64,000 bases of DNA from the NCBI GenBank assembly GCA_943737045.1, contig CALSFV010000249.1, positions 372,001-436,000 on the forward strand, in the 5' to 3' direction. Shown one piece after another: positions 24,927 through 37,263 of the stretch. The stretch is from Parapristionchus giblindavisi. Its lineage: Eukaryota; Nematoda; Chromadorea; Rhabditida; Diplogasteridae. Within the stretch, counting starts at the first letter, position 1; the number at the start of each line of letters is the position of its first letter. The position numbers and the translations under genes were made by a program. The notes beneath the pieces were generated by a model. It ran no database searches and had not been told where the DNA came from. It saw nothing but the letters and a program-made list of their open reading frames with translations.

Positions 24927-25306
24927 CAACTTTTGTCTTTTTTCCTTTCAAATCTTTTTTCCTACCTAGTCTGCTCGGGAAAAAATCCTGGGACCTCTCT
25001 CCCCCTGTCTTGTCACACGATAAATAAAAAAATAGCATAATCTCTGTTTTCTTGATATTCTACTACAAAAACATACTAAAAACAATAACGACTGTTTTTA
25101 TTATTCAGTTGCTGAATTACGGCTTTTCTGTATCACCAATGCGCTCGATAAAAGCGTTTAACATAAAAGTTGAAATGATAATCTAATATCCAAAGCTAAA
25201 ACAGCTCTTGCATCTTTGCAAATTCTGTCGCGCGTATAGTTAGTGAGATATTGTATATAAAACTACGATCGACATTTAGAAAGTTCTTCAGAGGAAAAAC
25301 CAAAGT

Positions 25307-28300
25307 ATGCTACTCGAAAACCAGATCAAGGGCAACTTAACTCATAACTACACTCTTCTCTTCGAATTTGCCTGCGTCATAGAGGTTAGGTTAAAGAAAC
25401 ACCCCGAGCTAATTTTACTCCCGCTCTGGCAAGGTTCTCTCGTAGACAAAGAAAGCGAGAGAGCATTGCCAGTGCGGTGTGTTCGCGAAGTGTGACTTTA
25501 AAGACATCTTGGCGGTTGTCTTTCGTTTGCTTAATATCTAACGCATTACAGATGCTACTACAACTTCTGACCATACTGATAACTTGTCCTATCATATATG
25601 CAGTCTCCGTGACGCGTTGTTATCATCGAAACGTATGAATTTTCGCTTTGACTCTTCAACTTGACTCATTCTCATTTGATTTGACTCATTTGACTCATTC
25701 TTCTGCCTTTCTCTCTGCGGTGCGGTCGATTTGGACTATTCTCTCTCCATTCTCTACTACACTCGCCTATTCCATCAAGAGAAAAGGACCAACAGTTGAG
25801 TCCCCTCCTAGAAGACTTTGGAAAGTCAGGAGCGGTATTTCCGTCTTGTAAAGCAGGCCTTTTGGACGAGCAACGCAGCGTTTTCGTGGGTTGTTTTTAC
25901 TGTTCTGATCAAGTTTAATATTTCGACGTTTTCTTGAATGGAGAATAATTCTCTCAGAGACTGAAGGATATTACATATTATGAAGATACCCCCTGCTTTG
26001 ACCCCCTCTGCATACTATATGCTGAAAGGATAAAGTATTGTATTATTGTATCTTCAACTTCACTCGGGCTGCATCCATTAGCGGCCTCCGGTATTCTCGT
26101 GGCGTACGCCGTGGTGCCGTGGTTGAAAGTGGGAATACGATACGGTGTCGGAAGACCGTGTACGACGCATGATGGGCATCAAACTCCGCGGCGTTCTCAC
26201 ATGCCGTGGTGCTCAATGTGGTGTATGGCACGAGTCAAAAATACAGGATACGGCAAATCGTTTGCCAACAAGCGCCGCATCACAACGTCGTTTGGGGAGC
26301 ATGTTTGGTAAACGCCCGAGGAAACTCTTGTGAAGTCACGTTTGCCGACAAATACATTCATAGACACCAATTCAGATCAGAATTCGGGTAGTCTGTGCTG
26401 CATCGTTTGCATTGTTTTTCGGCCTGGCTAGATGTTCCGTCCTTGTTCAAGAACATTTCGGAGCAAGAGAAAACGGTAAACAAATTAGTCAATTTGCAAC
26501 GTTTTATCATTTTTATGGTTTTATAATTTTCATTTTCAAAAATCACGCCTTGCCCATGATTCTAGCGATCAATAATATATTTCAGTTGCATCATGGTTTA
26601 TTTTTGCGTATAGCTTGATACGAGATGCGTTCCTTTGCTATTTCCCGGCATTGTGAGTTTTTATATTCATATTTTATCGATAAACTAACAGTTTTCGTTC
26701 TGTTCTCACATTTCGTCGCGTAAGATGACCCATTACATTTGATTCATAACTAAGTCAAGATCTGAACTACGTTACATTATCAGTTTCATTTTACAGTATC
26801 CAATTCCTTTTACAGTATCCCATTCCTGGCTATTGATCGATGCATCGCAACATTTGCTTGGTCATGGTATGTTTATTTCCTTTCAAATGGAATAAATATT
26901 TCTTGAGCATCGCAAACTTTTGCAGCTAATTTGACTCTCCGTTCTGGCAAGAATCTCTTGTAAACAAATAGAGAGCATCACCAGGTCGGAAAGTTCCATA
27001 TTACCTTGCGGTCTTTTTATGTTTCATTATATATATATATTGTAATGGACGCATGGATGCATTTCCATGATTTATTTCATAACTATTTGATCGAATCATC
27101 TTTATATAAACTGAAAAATATTATCATAAAAATAAAGAGCTATCAAACAAATATATATAGTAGAATGAATAAATTATTTTTATTATTAATATTATTATTA
27201 TAATAATATATTTAAAGGTACGAGAGCCAATCTCCATCAACACTGACGATCATCATCGTCGAACTTCTCTATCTCTTTGCCGTCTCATTCGCGATCGCGG
27301 CAATGGTCGTGTTCGGTACAGTATTACAGTTTATCAAGATTAGCTTGTAAGCAGTGTTTCCACTGAATCTGAAGTGTCACAAAAGGGGATCTTCTTACTT
27401 TAAACATTCTTCTTTCTTCTCCTTATGATCCGCTATTGATGCGCTTGTTCAGTATCGGATCCGATACCGATACCGTTTTGCGGTACTAAATTGAACATCT
27501 TGACGACCCGATCAGCAAAAAAAACATTTCAGATATAGTCTCAGATATATTCATGCTCTACTACGCGGGCATTGCACTTGTCATCGGCGTTTCGGTCAGT
27601 CCAAATTTAACCATTTTCATTTTGAGATCTGAAAACTTGAATTTTAAAGGCTAACCTTACTTCAGGCATTCCTCACTATATATTGGTACAATGTGAGAGA
27701 ACTTCAGCGTCAGAAGCGCACCGGCGCCCGGATTTCGCACTATTCAGTCTGCAGAATTTATCAATTGAGAGAAAATCTCACTGTTTTAAAGGTATACCAT
27801 ACGACCTCGAGCGAATTTGAAACTCTCCGCTGCTGCAGCACGCTCTCGTTTTGCTTGTCTGTGAGAGAGAAACGGAAGTTATCGGAACGTTCAAGGCTTA
27901 TAGGCATTTAACATAATATAGCATAAATACACTTTATCAAGATTAACTAAACAGTGTTTCCACTGAATCTGAAGTGCCATAAAAGTGATCTTCTTTCTCT
28001 TATTCTTCTTTCATCTCCTTATGATCCGCTATTTTGATGAACTTGTTCAGTATCCGAGTCGCTACGCTTAGATCTTTTTGATTAGTGAGTGGCGAGAGAA
28101 TCGATATGCCTTTAATGACGTCTAATGTTGTACATACAATTTGCAGAAGGCAGCGATGATGGCTGGACCATTGGTGCTGTCGTGCACTCCGGCCTTCGGT
28201 TTCTATGGTTCATATGTCTACTTAAGAGATGACCATGAATACGCAATCGTGGCGGCTATTAGCATAGAAATGTTCGATGCATGGTTGGCAGTGTGAGTTT

Positions 28301-29067
28301 ACCCGTTTCATAGGGGCTGACACCTTTGTCAACGGCCTCTTCAACGCTCTACGCTCTCCCGTTCTTAGAGAACAGAGAAATAGTGTGCGCAACGAAAAGG
28401 CCATTGAGAGAGAGGCTCAATCTGGTGTTTTACGATACCTTATTTACTTGATGCAATTGGTAGGACTAAGCAAAAAAAACTATTTTCAGCACAAAATTCG
28501 TTGTCATTATTGGTTTGCCAATTTGCGAACCGAGATACGTGAAAAGCATGAGAAATCTGCGATGGTTTGAATGGTTTTACACGAGACTTTGGAGGAATAC
28601 AACACAGAGGTAATACAAGGGCATCTTGAAATGCCCCAAGTGAATTTGAAGTTCTTACTGTTAGACAGAGTTGCACAAAATATATATTGGCTGGCATCTT
28701 TTTTGTTTTGATTTTGATTCGCAACAATTTTTTTCGTGATTTGAGTCGTACAGTAGTCGTAAAAACACAGCTAAGTCAGATAACTCTCGAATAATATGCA
28801 ATGCATACTTGACAAAAATAATCCATGACTGCTTTAAAGGCACACCCCAAGCTAATTTTACTCTCCGCATTGACAATACTCTCTCGTAGACGAGGGAAGC
28901 GAGAGAGTGTGACCAGAGCGGAGAGTTTCAAATGAGCTAGGGGGGGTCGCTTTAAGACTTTTTTCCGTTCCAGGACGGCCTTACCATATTCGATAGCCAC
29001 AGCGGAAGTTGACACATATTTCAAAATGCTAGCGAAGGACTTGCGAATGAATTCTGTGCCCCGGTGA
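25307..29067 (+). CDS. Sre-type chemoreceptor copy 2, intact
   Basis: Intact reference copy of the cluster: eleven exons totalling 1023 bases, 340 residues. Exons: 25307-25384, 25552-25632, 26376-26475, 26586-26652, 26816-26866, 27218-27315, 27533-27594, 27666-27791, 28147-28292, 28490-28609, 28974-29067. Every junction has GT...AG and phases agree throughout. Hydrophobic helices appear in exon 2 (LLQLLTILITCPIIYAV), exon 3, exon 4, exon 6, exon 7 and exon 9. DRC followed by WYE fits the family's third helix and second intracellular loop; YQLREN precedes helix six; TAEVDTYFKMLAKDL ends the protein. N-linked sites near the N-terminus (NLT, NYT) suit an extracellular end. The receptor probably acts in the sensory neuron membrane (family knowledge). 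Alternatives within the superfamily are Srab, Srb or Sra. MITEs lie in several introns. Confidence 0.83.
25394..25502. mobile_element. MITE family B, intron 1 of receptor copy 2
   Basis: Orthologous to the insertion at 13929. Confidence 0.75.
26926..27012. mobile_element. MITE family B remnant, intron 5 of receptor copy 2
   Basis: CAGCTAATTTGACTCTCCG and the hairpin core remain; orthologous to 14974. Confidence 0.6.
27789..27908. mobile_element. MITE family B-like, intron 8 of receptor copy 2
   Basis: Begins at the splice donor (AAAGGTATACC) and contains GAGCGAATTTGAAACTCTCC and CTGTGAGAGAGA; orthologous to 21571. Confidence 0.5.
28311..28412. mobile_element. MITE family A, diverged, in intron 9 of receptor copy 2
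   Basis: Core retained (AGAGAACAGAGAAATAGTGT and ACGGCCTCTTCAACGCT); termini decayed. Confidence 0.55.
28834..28955. mobile_element. MITE family B, intron 10 of receptor copy 2
   Basis: TTTAAAGGCACACCCCAAGC to GGGGGGGTCGCTTTAA. Confidence 0.82.
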
Positions 29068-29249
29068 AATACAAGGACATATATTTTTACTTAAACGATT
29101 AAAATAAAATTTAAAAAAATATATTCTACAAATAAAACAAGTGGTTTTTATACGCTCAATAATAGATGCATGATTCGAGTATGTTTCATGCATTATTATT
29201 ATTTTTATTATTATTATATTATTATTATGATCATATCATTAATTGCACA

Positions 29250-29390
29250 AATTAACCTTGATTGGGAAGCCAACTTCTTCGGTCATCTCCAAACTGCCTG
29301 TCGATCTTCTCGGATTTGTGAAATCGAAGACGCGCATATGAAGATTAGCATCAGTGTTCTGGGACTGTCGGAAGTAAGAAGAGCTTTTCC
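29250..29390 (+). mobile_element. Possible non-LTR retrotransposon endonuclease fragment
   Basis: A short frame reads WEANFFGHLQTACRSSR...MKISISVLGLSEVRR. The LGLSEVR block resembles the AP-endonuclease start of RTE/CR1-type elements. Too short to classify. Confidence 0.35.
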
Positions 29391-31259
29391 CCATGCACAT
29401 CAGAGTCCCACTCTTGATAAATGTGTTTTAAACTGTAAACTGTAAACTGTAACCTTGATTGTGCATGCATTCAAACACCTGATTATGAGTAACTTAACAG
29501 ATATAAGAAGATTCAAATGACATATGCTTGGTTCATTTTTCGCAATTTTAAGTCAGAATAATCTTATAATAGAGTAAGTAATTGAACGAGAATAATAAAT
29601 ACAATCAGTACATATTTAAAAATAACAGCTCTTTTTGGTCGTCAGTCCTATACGGATCACGCAAATACGCTTACACAAAACAGCGCTTTCGTACGAGTGC
29701 AAACTGATTCTAGTAAAAATAATGAAATTACATACTTAATTACGACGATGAAGGACGTTCCAGATAGACGAACGACGCGAGGCCTGAAAAGTCATCAGTC
29801 ATGATAACATCGTATTCATGAATTGCATTTAAAGATGGAGACCCACGAGTGTTTTCGTAATAAGACTGTTCTGATAGAATGATAGAGATTCATCACACGA
29901 ATCGAAAGACATATCTGATATTGATTCCCGATTTGTTTAAAGCTCACTATGCGCATTGAAAGTACAACTTTCAAGGCATGTAGAGAGTGCCCATTCGAAG
30001 AGAAGAAGCGGACCACTCAGCACCAACAACTAATTGACATTCATTTTCGAGAGACTAAATTTTGTTCCATCTAACAACACTAATAATTACATAACTTCAG
30101 AGACAATATAACGAAGTCTCCAAATGCAGTCACTGCAGAAGGAAGTTTCGACACTGTTCAACACTCTGTGAAATTCAAAGTTGTTTTTCTGACAGCGCGG
30201 AATATCGTCCAATCTCTCAATAGCGAATCTGACGCCGAGAAGAAAACAAACATGGTTTGTTGTTATGTTTAGTCTGTTAATAAGATTGACATGAGATGTA
30301 CAATACACTCACAGAAAAATCCCGCTGTGCAACTTTTGAAACCACTTTTGACCACCTCCCCCTCAACCCTAACCACCCATATGGTAAGCTTTCGGAATCG
30401 TTTTCGTCGCAGCTGGCGATTCTCTTGTATCCCTACTTTCATCGATATCCCTAATTTATAAGCATAGGTCGAATAGCTAGGTTCTTGGTTTTCAAAATGC
30501 GGTCAGGTTTTTCGATTTTTTGGAATATTTTCGGGCAAAATGCGGTCTGATTTTTCGATTTTTTCGGAAACTTTTGTCATTTTCAAGCGGAATATGCAAT
30601 GTAAACATTGGCATCCATACACCAAGAGAAAGAGCATGTCAAATACTTATAAATTATAAGGGAACTATGAATAAGGGATATATTCCCTAGTAAACTAGGG
30701 ATTATTTCCCCACTTTGTCATGCATTATGTACATATTCACATATGCGCGTATAGAAACATAACACTTTGATCAATGATCGTTGTTCATGGTTACTAATCA
30801 ATATGCGCTTTGATCTACCTTCCCTTCCACCCTCTCTATCATCATCATCATATTTCTCACTATCACTCCGCTAGTCTCGGTCAAGTTCACCCTTCCGCCT
30901 CTACCTCTTCGTCTACAATGCCTCTACCTCTGCGTCTGCGATGTCTATACTTCTCCTTCTTCGACGCCTCTACTCTCAACTACGGATGCTTTGTGGATGG
31001 GAGGAAGATAGGATTTGTGAGTTTCATAAACTTTATTTGTAGTCTAAAACTTACCCTATATTTAAAACACGCATGTTCATAGTTTCGTGACATTCTCATT
31101 TCTTTTGATATTGATTTTATTTTATTGTGCATGATATTTTGATTTTGTACATGATCATTCTTTTATTTTCGTGCATGTCATTTGTTGATTAGTTGAGATG
31201 AGTATGTATTAGATACATACTATTATACAATTTATGGGCTATGTATTATGGGTTATGGG

Positions 31260-32375
31260 CTATGTAACACTGTGAAAATTTACCCTCAAGTATAACTTTT
31301 TGCGCTCTTTCGAATGGAATATGAAACGACAGGCAAATCTCAAATTTATTTTTCGCGAGATCAAAGATCAAAGATCACTTTTGGAGTCCAACTTTTTGGC
31401 TGAAGTGTATACCACCCCTAGGGACTCCACCTGTGAAGTTTCAGCACACAGAAATAGTTTTCACCAACTGTGCCACTTTGCTTGCCGTCTTAGCGAGAAC
31501 GCCTTTTAATAAAACAAACCGGGACCGATCGGTCAAGAAAGAAGTTATAGCGATTCAAATTTTGGGGCCAGACTTTTGGACGGTACTGTATAAAGTCTTT
31601 GATGTTCCAACTACCTAGACTAGATCGGCGGAACACAATTTATCAAACAATTTCAACAATAAACAATAAGAATAGTTAGACTATGGGGGGTGTCATCGGC
31701 AGGGGGGCTGGGTCCGGTTCTGGCTCAAGTGTAAACATGAAATCACTTAAAAATTGGTCAAGCAATTGTCAGACTACTGTGAATACACATGAATTATGAA
31801 ATTTTGTTGAATTGAGCTCAATTAGTGCTCGGAAAAAAAGTTGCAAAAATTTGACATCAGGAGGCGGACTCGAACCCGGGTCGCTAACTTAGCTAACGCG
31901 AACGCTATCTAACGCTAGTTTTTCTAAAAAGTGCATGCCTGGCATGTCGTACAGACTGGAGACTATTTTTATCCGAGTTGCCATACTATTTTGCATATAC
32001 ATCATAATTTTTAGGGGGCGGCCGCCATTAGAACATGGCGAAAATATTTTTTGAAAATAGAGATCACGCTTTTTTTCGTCATTTTCTTCTGTTTCTCGAA
32101 TACCAGAGCACCTACACCTTTGAAAATTTGGCTCCTGGCACAACTTTTCACGCTCTATCGAATGGTGTATAGCATGAGGAGTTAACATTACGTTGAAAAT
32201 TCCGAAGATCAAAGATCAAAGATCAACCTACGGGTCCAATTTTTTGGCTGAAGTGCATCCCACCCTTAGGCACTCTGCCCTGAAAGTTTGAGCGAAATAG
32301 GACCATTTTGAAAATACTGTGCCATGTTCAGTCGAAATTCTGACGTTCTTACAGAGACCGCGTTTTAAGAACGAG
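31260..32375. repeat. Direct repeat pair related to the 8.8-kb foldback
   Basis: 31265-31500 and 32115-32370 share GATCAAAGATCAAAGATCA, TTTTTTGGCTGAAGTG and CACCCCTAGGGACTCC-type blocks in the same orientation; a tRNA-like module lies between. Confidence 0.55.
31850..31925 (-). other. tRNA-like module
   Basis: Minus strand: TAGATAGCGTTCGCGTTAGC then GACCCGGGTTCGAGTCCGCC and AAATTTTTGCAACTTTTTTT. Flanked by GATCAAA-rich repeats at 31350 and 32200. Confidence 0.5.
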
Positions 32376-33770
32376 TTGAGAAACCTAGTTAGTCTATGTT
32401 CTTTCTATGATATTATTATTTTATTGAAAATTTATGGTACTCTCCTTCAGATTCATTCTTCATGATCGTCTTCATTCTCCCCGTTCGTCCATCACTTCAT
32501 CTAGAACCGTCTTCATTCAAGAGATAAAGAGTTGTTCTTCGTCGCTCGTTCATTTGTTCATTATGTTTATTCTTCTCACATTTTAAACGTGATATATACG
32601 TGATATATGTCAATCTTTTCCAATATGTTCATTTGGTGATAATTCTGTTTCAATTTTCATGTGAAATTTGTGTATATATCACCATGTTAGTAAAGGTTTT
32701 GTATCGATTTGGCGGCAGAGTATGCAATAAGTGTTAGTAGTCACTTTGCATCTCTGGTACGCTTTTTTTGTTCACTTTGTTACGATAAATTTTGATTTAA
32801 GTGGACCTTATACCAATGAATGACATGGTGTGGATACTGTACCCTGGTGGGGGGGGGGGCGGTTCTAGCTCGTTTGGCTAACCCTCAGAACACTGTGAGA
32901 CCGGTTCTTGTTACAACACGAGAAAAGTGAAATAGGAATGAAAGAGGAATAGAGGAAAGGGGAAAAACCATTATGAGAGAATGAGAGAGCAGCCGATTGA
33001 ACTTATGGCATAAATGAAAATGAAAAGTATAACAAAGGAGAGGTGATTGGCCAAATACCTCCCTCATTTAAATATCACGTTCTCTAGTCATTTGGCGGTC
33101 TCTAGTAGTATATGTGACATTAAAACGAATAACAAAGAGGTAGATGGATGTCCGTCGCTTTGGTAGCGATATCGGTTTAGGGTGGGGGTACAGTACCAGT
33201 TTGGGAGCTACTGGCTGGAGCCATGAATGAATCGCTTTCGTCTCTGACAGAATTTATCTCTATTAAAGAAAACATTCTCATATGAAACGTTGTTAGAATA
33301 GGCATGTTTGACAAGAGAGATAGTGAAAGGCACTGTTATTCATACATGCAATGTTTTCTATCTTGTTTATTATATTATATTTTGTATCTCATATTGTATG
33401 TACGCTCCACAAGACAGTTTGAACTTACGGAAACTTACAGAAACGCACGTGTTGTTTGCTTCACTGTTATTACGTTATACTTTCTAAAGCATGTTAGTAC
33501 TCCCTTCACTTTTCTTTTCCTTAAAAACATTTCTGAAATTGTATTTATGCTACAAATCAAACGTAATATCTATACCATAAACTGACTATCGTAGTTCAAA
33601 ATAAATTCTGCTAGAAAAAAATACAATTGTTTTGCAATACAGTTATTGAATCACCCGTTTTTTTTTGTTCCACCCGTGCACTCGATAAATGCTTTACCAT
33701 AAAAAATTAAATGCTAATCGATTAACCTCGCATCTGGGGCATATTATCTCTCGAGCATAGAAAGCGAGAT

Positions 33771-33865
33771 AAAGGTAAAGGTAAAGGTACAACACGTTAT
33801 TCAAGGCACACGAAGTCCGCGAGTGATCACTGCTAGGCCAGCGATCTTTCAAGACCAATTCAGTT
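33771..33865. repeat. Family F dispersed repeat
   Basis: GGTAAAGGTAAAGGTACA, GTTATTCAAGGCAC, GTGATCACTGC. Related copies at 56436-56535 and, inverted, 61003-61180. Confidence 0.55.
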
Positions 33866-34315
33866 CGGAGGGCCTAATCTTTTCTTTTTTTTTCTTTGAT
33901 GTGCATGCAACCTTATATCTGAACCTTTTAATTTTCACATTATTTTATTTAGAATTTTTTTTAGAATTGAGAAAGTTCTTCACATGTATAGTATGCTACT
34001 CGTAAACCACATCAAAAGCAATTCTACTTATCAATATGATGTTCTCTTCGAACTTACATATGCCGTTGAGGTTAGATTAAAGAAGAAAAAGAAAGAGAAA
34101 ACGAGAGAATTTCAAATCGGGGTGTGATTTTAATGACATTTTTTTGTTATGTATTAAGGGAAAATGTGGCAGGAGGTATTTCTTGCTTTACTTGTACAGT
34201 TTCACAGATTATACTACAACTTCTGACGATATTGATAAGCGGTCCTATCATATACGCGGTCTACGTCACGCATTGCTATCACAGAAACGTGAGAATTTCA
34301 ACTTTTCGCTTAGGC

Positions 34316-34402
34316 GATTTTACATTTTCAAAACGTGCGCACGCCTTAACCTCCGCCGTAACGTCTCCGTCGTTACGGCGTGCGCACGTTTTGAAAAATG
34401 TA
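34316..34402. mobile_element. MITE family C in intron 2 of receptor copy 3
   Basis: TTACATTTTCAAAACGTGCG with complement CGCACGTTTTGAAAAATGTA; shorter than the copy at 35704. Confidence 0.72.
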
Positions 34403-35300
34403 GCACTTACACGTGTTTGCGCCACACGAAGTGAGGCTCTATCGCTGAATACCGTTTGCTGACAAACGTGACATCAACAGGGTGTATAGGAATCATATTG
34501 GCCTGCGAATACGCTTGAGATGTCACATTTGTCGACAAACAGCTTACGTTCATGGGTGCCAATGCAGATCAGAATCCGGATTATCGCTGCTGTAGCGTTT
34601 GCGTCATTCTGCGGGTTGGCGAGAATTGGCGTCGTTCTTCAACTACATTTCGTGTCAAGAGAATATGGTAATACCACCAAATTACGCAATTTTGTCATTT
34701 TCACTGCGCGTTGTACTATCGTTAAGAAAATCAATTCATTAAAATAAATATCGTTCGTACATTTCACTACGTAAATATCGAAATTCCCTCTCCTGTTATG
34801 TTTCAATCGTCCATTCATTATGGAACTTTAACGATAATGTTTAGGATTCTTTTTATGTATATCAGATCGTAAAACTATTATCTTTCAGTTGTTTCATGGT
34901 TCATCATTGCGTGTAGTGTGATACGAGAGGCGTTCCTTTGCTATTTCCCGGCTTTGTCAGTTTCCATTTTCTCCATTTCTCTTGGTCGCACAATATGGCC
35001 AGGTGGCCCAGTGCATTTTTTTGGAAAACTAATGCAAGATCTGAACTTATACGTTACAGTACTGTTACAGTATCCCATTCCTGGCTATTGATCGGTGCAT
35101 CGCGACATTTGCTTGGTCATGGTAGGCTCATTTCTTTTCGAACGCAATCAATATTTTGAACATCTGAAACATTTCACCGTTTTTATCGTATTTACAGTGC
35201 TCGATTGAATCACCACATCATTTTTTCTACAACTATTAAATTAATATTCTTAATAGATGTACAAGAATAAGTATGCATGCACTTTAAATGTAAATTTTGT

Positions 35301-35421
35301 TTAAAGGGAGCGTAACCTCACTCAATGATCTCTTCGACGCACAATGCTCTCTCGTTGTTAGAGAACAGAAAAATAGTGTGCGCAATGAAGAGACCATTGA
35401 GTGAGGTAACGCTCCCTTTAA
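35301..35421. mobile_element. MITE family A abutting a family B copy
   Basis: Full length; its right TTAA (35418-35421) is the left TTAA of the family B copy that follows. Confidence 0.88.
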
Positions 35422-35537
35422 AGCGACAGCCCAAGCTAATTTGAAACCATCCGCTCTGGAAACACTCTCGCTTTCTCTATCTATGAGAGAGTATTTCCAA
35501 TGCGGAGAGTAAAATTAGCTTGGGGTGTGCCTTTAAA
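35418..35537. mobile_element. MITE family B, intron 5 of receptor copy 3
   Basis: Full length, sharing TTAA with the family A copy to its left. Confidence 0.87.
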
Positions 35538-35703
35538 GAATAGTTAGTTGATAATGTGCCCTATGGTGTTTCGGAAACTAAATCTATTATCATAGTATTT
35601 TCAAGGTACGAGAGCCAATCTGCATCAACAATGGCGATCGTTATCGTTGAATTATTCTATCTTTTCGCCGGCTCATTCACGATCGCTGCCATGGTTGTTT
35701 TCG

Positions 35704-35823
35704 GTATGCGGTGTTACATTTTCCAAACGTGCGCACGCCGTAACCTCCTCTGTGACGACGGAGACGTTACGAAGACGTTACGGCGGAGGTTACGGCGTGC
35801 GACCGTTTTGAAAATGTATCACC
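35704..35823. mobile_element. MITE family C in intron 6 of receptor copy 3
   Basis: TTACATTTTCCAAACGTGCG with inverted complement; GC-rich inner arms CGCCGTAACCTCC and GGAGGTTACGGCG. Confidence 0.7.
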
Positions 35824-36128
35824 GCAGTAGAAAAATGCATTTTTACGACCCTAGATTAGAAAAAGACATTTCAGAGATATTGTCAGACAAATTCTTGCTC
35901 TACTACGCGGGCGTTGTGCTTGCCACCGGCGTTTCGGTCAGTTCAAATTTAATTATTTTAATTTTGAAAACTGACCGCATTTCAGGCGTTTCTCACTATA
36001 TACTGGTACAATTTGAGAGAGATTCAGCGTCAGAAGCGCATTGGTGCCAGGATTGCACACTATTCAATCAGCAGAATTTATCAATTGAGAGAAAATCTCA
36101 CTGTTTTAAAGGTGTGCCATTCGATTAG

Positions 36129-36249
36129 TTAAAGCGACACCCCTAGCTAATTTGAAACTCTCCGCTCTGGCCACACTCTCCCGCTTTCTTTGTGTACGAG
36201 AGAGTATTGCCAATGCGGAGAGTAAAATTAGCTTGGGGTGTGCCTTTAA
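36129..36249. mobile_element. MITE family B, intron 8 of receptor copy 3
   Basis: TTAAAGCGACACCCCTAGCT to GCTTGGGGTGTGCCTTTAAA. Confidence 0.85.
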
Positions 36250-36286
36250 ACGTTTCTTGATAAACTTACAAAGAGAATATTGGCCG

Positions 36287-36390
36287 TTCATGGAACACCT
36301 CAAGTTAATTTGGATCTCTGGCCACACTCTCTAGCTTTCACTTTTGCGAGAGAGCGGAGATTAAAATTATCATGGGTTTTTTTACAAATC
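36287..36390. mobile_element. MITE family B, diverged second copy in the same intron
   Basis: ACACCTCAAGTTAATTTGG and the GCGAGAGAGCGGAGATTAAA arm are recognisable. Confidence 0.5.
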
Positions 36391-36520
36391 TTATGAACAA
36401 GTGAAGTCGCTATGAATTGAAGTCTATAGTAATTTAATGTAATTTAAATTGCAGATGGCACTAAGGATGGCGGGTCATAGAAATGTTCGATGTATGGTTG
36501 GCAGTGTGAGTTTTCTCGTT

Positions 36521-36607
36521 CACACTCTCTGGTCACACTCTCTCGCTTTCTTTGTCTGCGAGAGTATTGCTGGGAGAGAGAATAAAATTAGCTTTACCTT
36601 TAATAAA
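36521..36607. mobile_element. MITE family B remnant, intron 9 of receptor copy 3
   Basis: Core CACTCTCTCGCTTTCTTTGT and right arm ending AGCTTTACCTTTAA. Confidence 0.55.
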
Positions 36608-37263
36608 ATTTTGGATAATATGAATATTTTCAGCTCAAAATTTGTTGTCATCATCGGTTTACCAATTTGCGAACCGAGATACGTAAAGAGCATGAGAAAT
36701 CTTCGATGGTTTGAATGGTTTTATTCGAGGCTTCGGAGAAATAGAACACAGAGGTAACGGATGGAAACGCATTCATGTATTTGTACATGTATTTGTATTT
36801 GCATATTTTGTATGTATAAAGATGTATTTTCCATGCAAAAATGCGTGGAAAATACATCTTGGGGAACGTCAAGCTTATTTGAAACTCTTTCCGTTGCCCA
36901 AGATGTCTTCGTTTTAAGACTTTTGTACGTTCCAGGAAGACATTACCATATTCAATCGATATTGCGAACGCTGAAGTGGACACATATTTCAATATGCTAG
37001 CCAAGGACTTGCGAAAGAAATCTGTGTCCCGGTGAAATAAACGGACATATATTTTTATGTAATTTGTATGTTATTTATTCACGTTTCATTTCTTTTCTCG
37101 ACTTTTGAAAAATGCTGTTTTCAAAGACGGTCGACAATAAATATCATCGTTTATTATAAGTGTGAGAGATCGGATAAAATCAACGAAGAGAGGCAAGAGC
37201 GAAAGATAATAGAATGACCGGTGTTTAGTTTGTTTCAGTTTGCATTAATTTACAGCGTTAATA

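Larger units (their letters stand above)
29450..33770. other. No host gene seen between receptor copies 2 and 3
   Basis: Contains duplicated AT-rich blocks (TTTTTCGATTTTTT twice near 30505-30570), a CT-rich CCTCTACCTCTGCGTCT stretch (30890-30970), the 31.2-32.4 kb repeat pair and a G run at 32850. Short open frames have no splice partners. Confidence 0.5.
33993..37035 (+). pseudogene. Sre-type chemoreceptor copy 3, frameshifted by a 95-base exon deletion
   Basis: Exons: 33993-34070, 34208-34288, 34568-34667, 34889-34955, 35071-35121, 35606-35703, 35875-35936, 35986-36111, 36455-36505, 36634-36753, 36936-37035. Exon 9 is 51 bases instead of 146. Aligned to copy 2, an internal 95-base piece is missing between the codons for MAG and the CATAGAAATG block, removing a transmembrane segment. 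Because 95 is not a multiple of three, exon 10 is then read out of frame and meets a TGA. Other exons and splice sites are conserved, so the damage is recent. A truncated product lacking the last helices could still be made. Confidence 0.72.

Noticed and set aside
24366..25027. Two similar frames with LTIPFDRPDPFRSIHTVHD
   Set aside because: Same inverted-repeat arm read on each strand.
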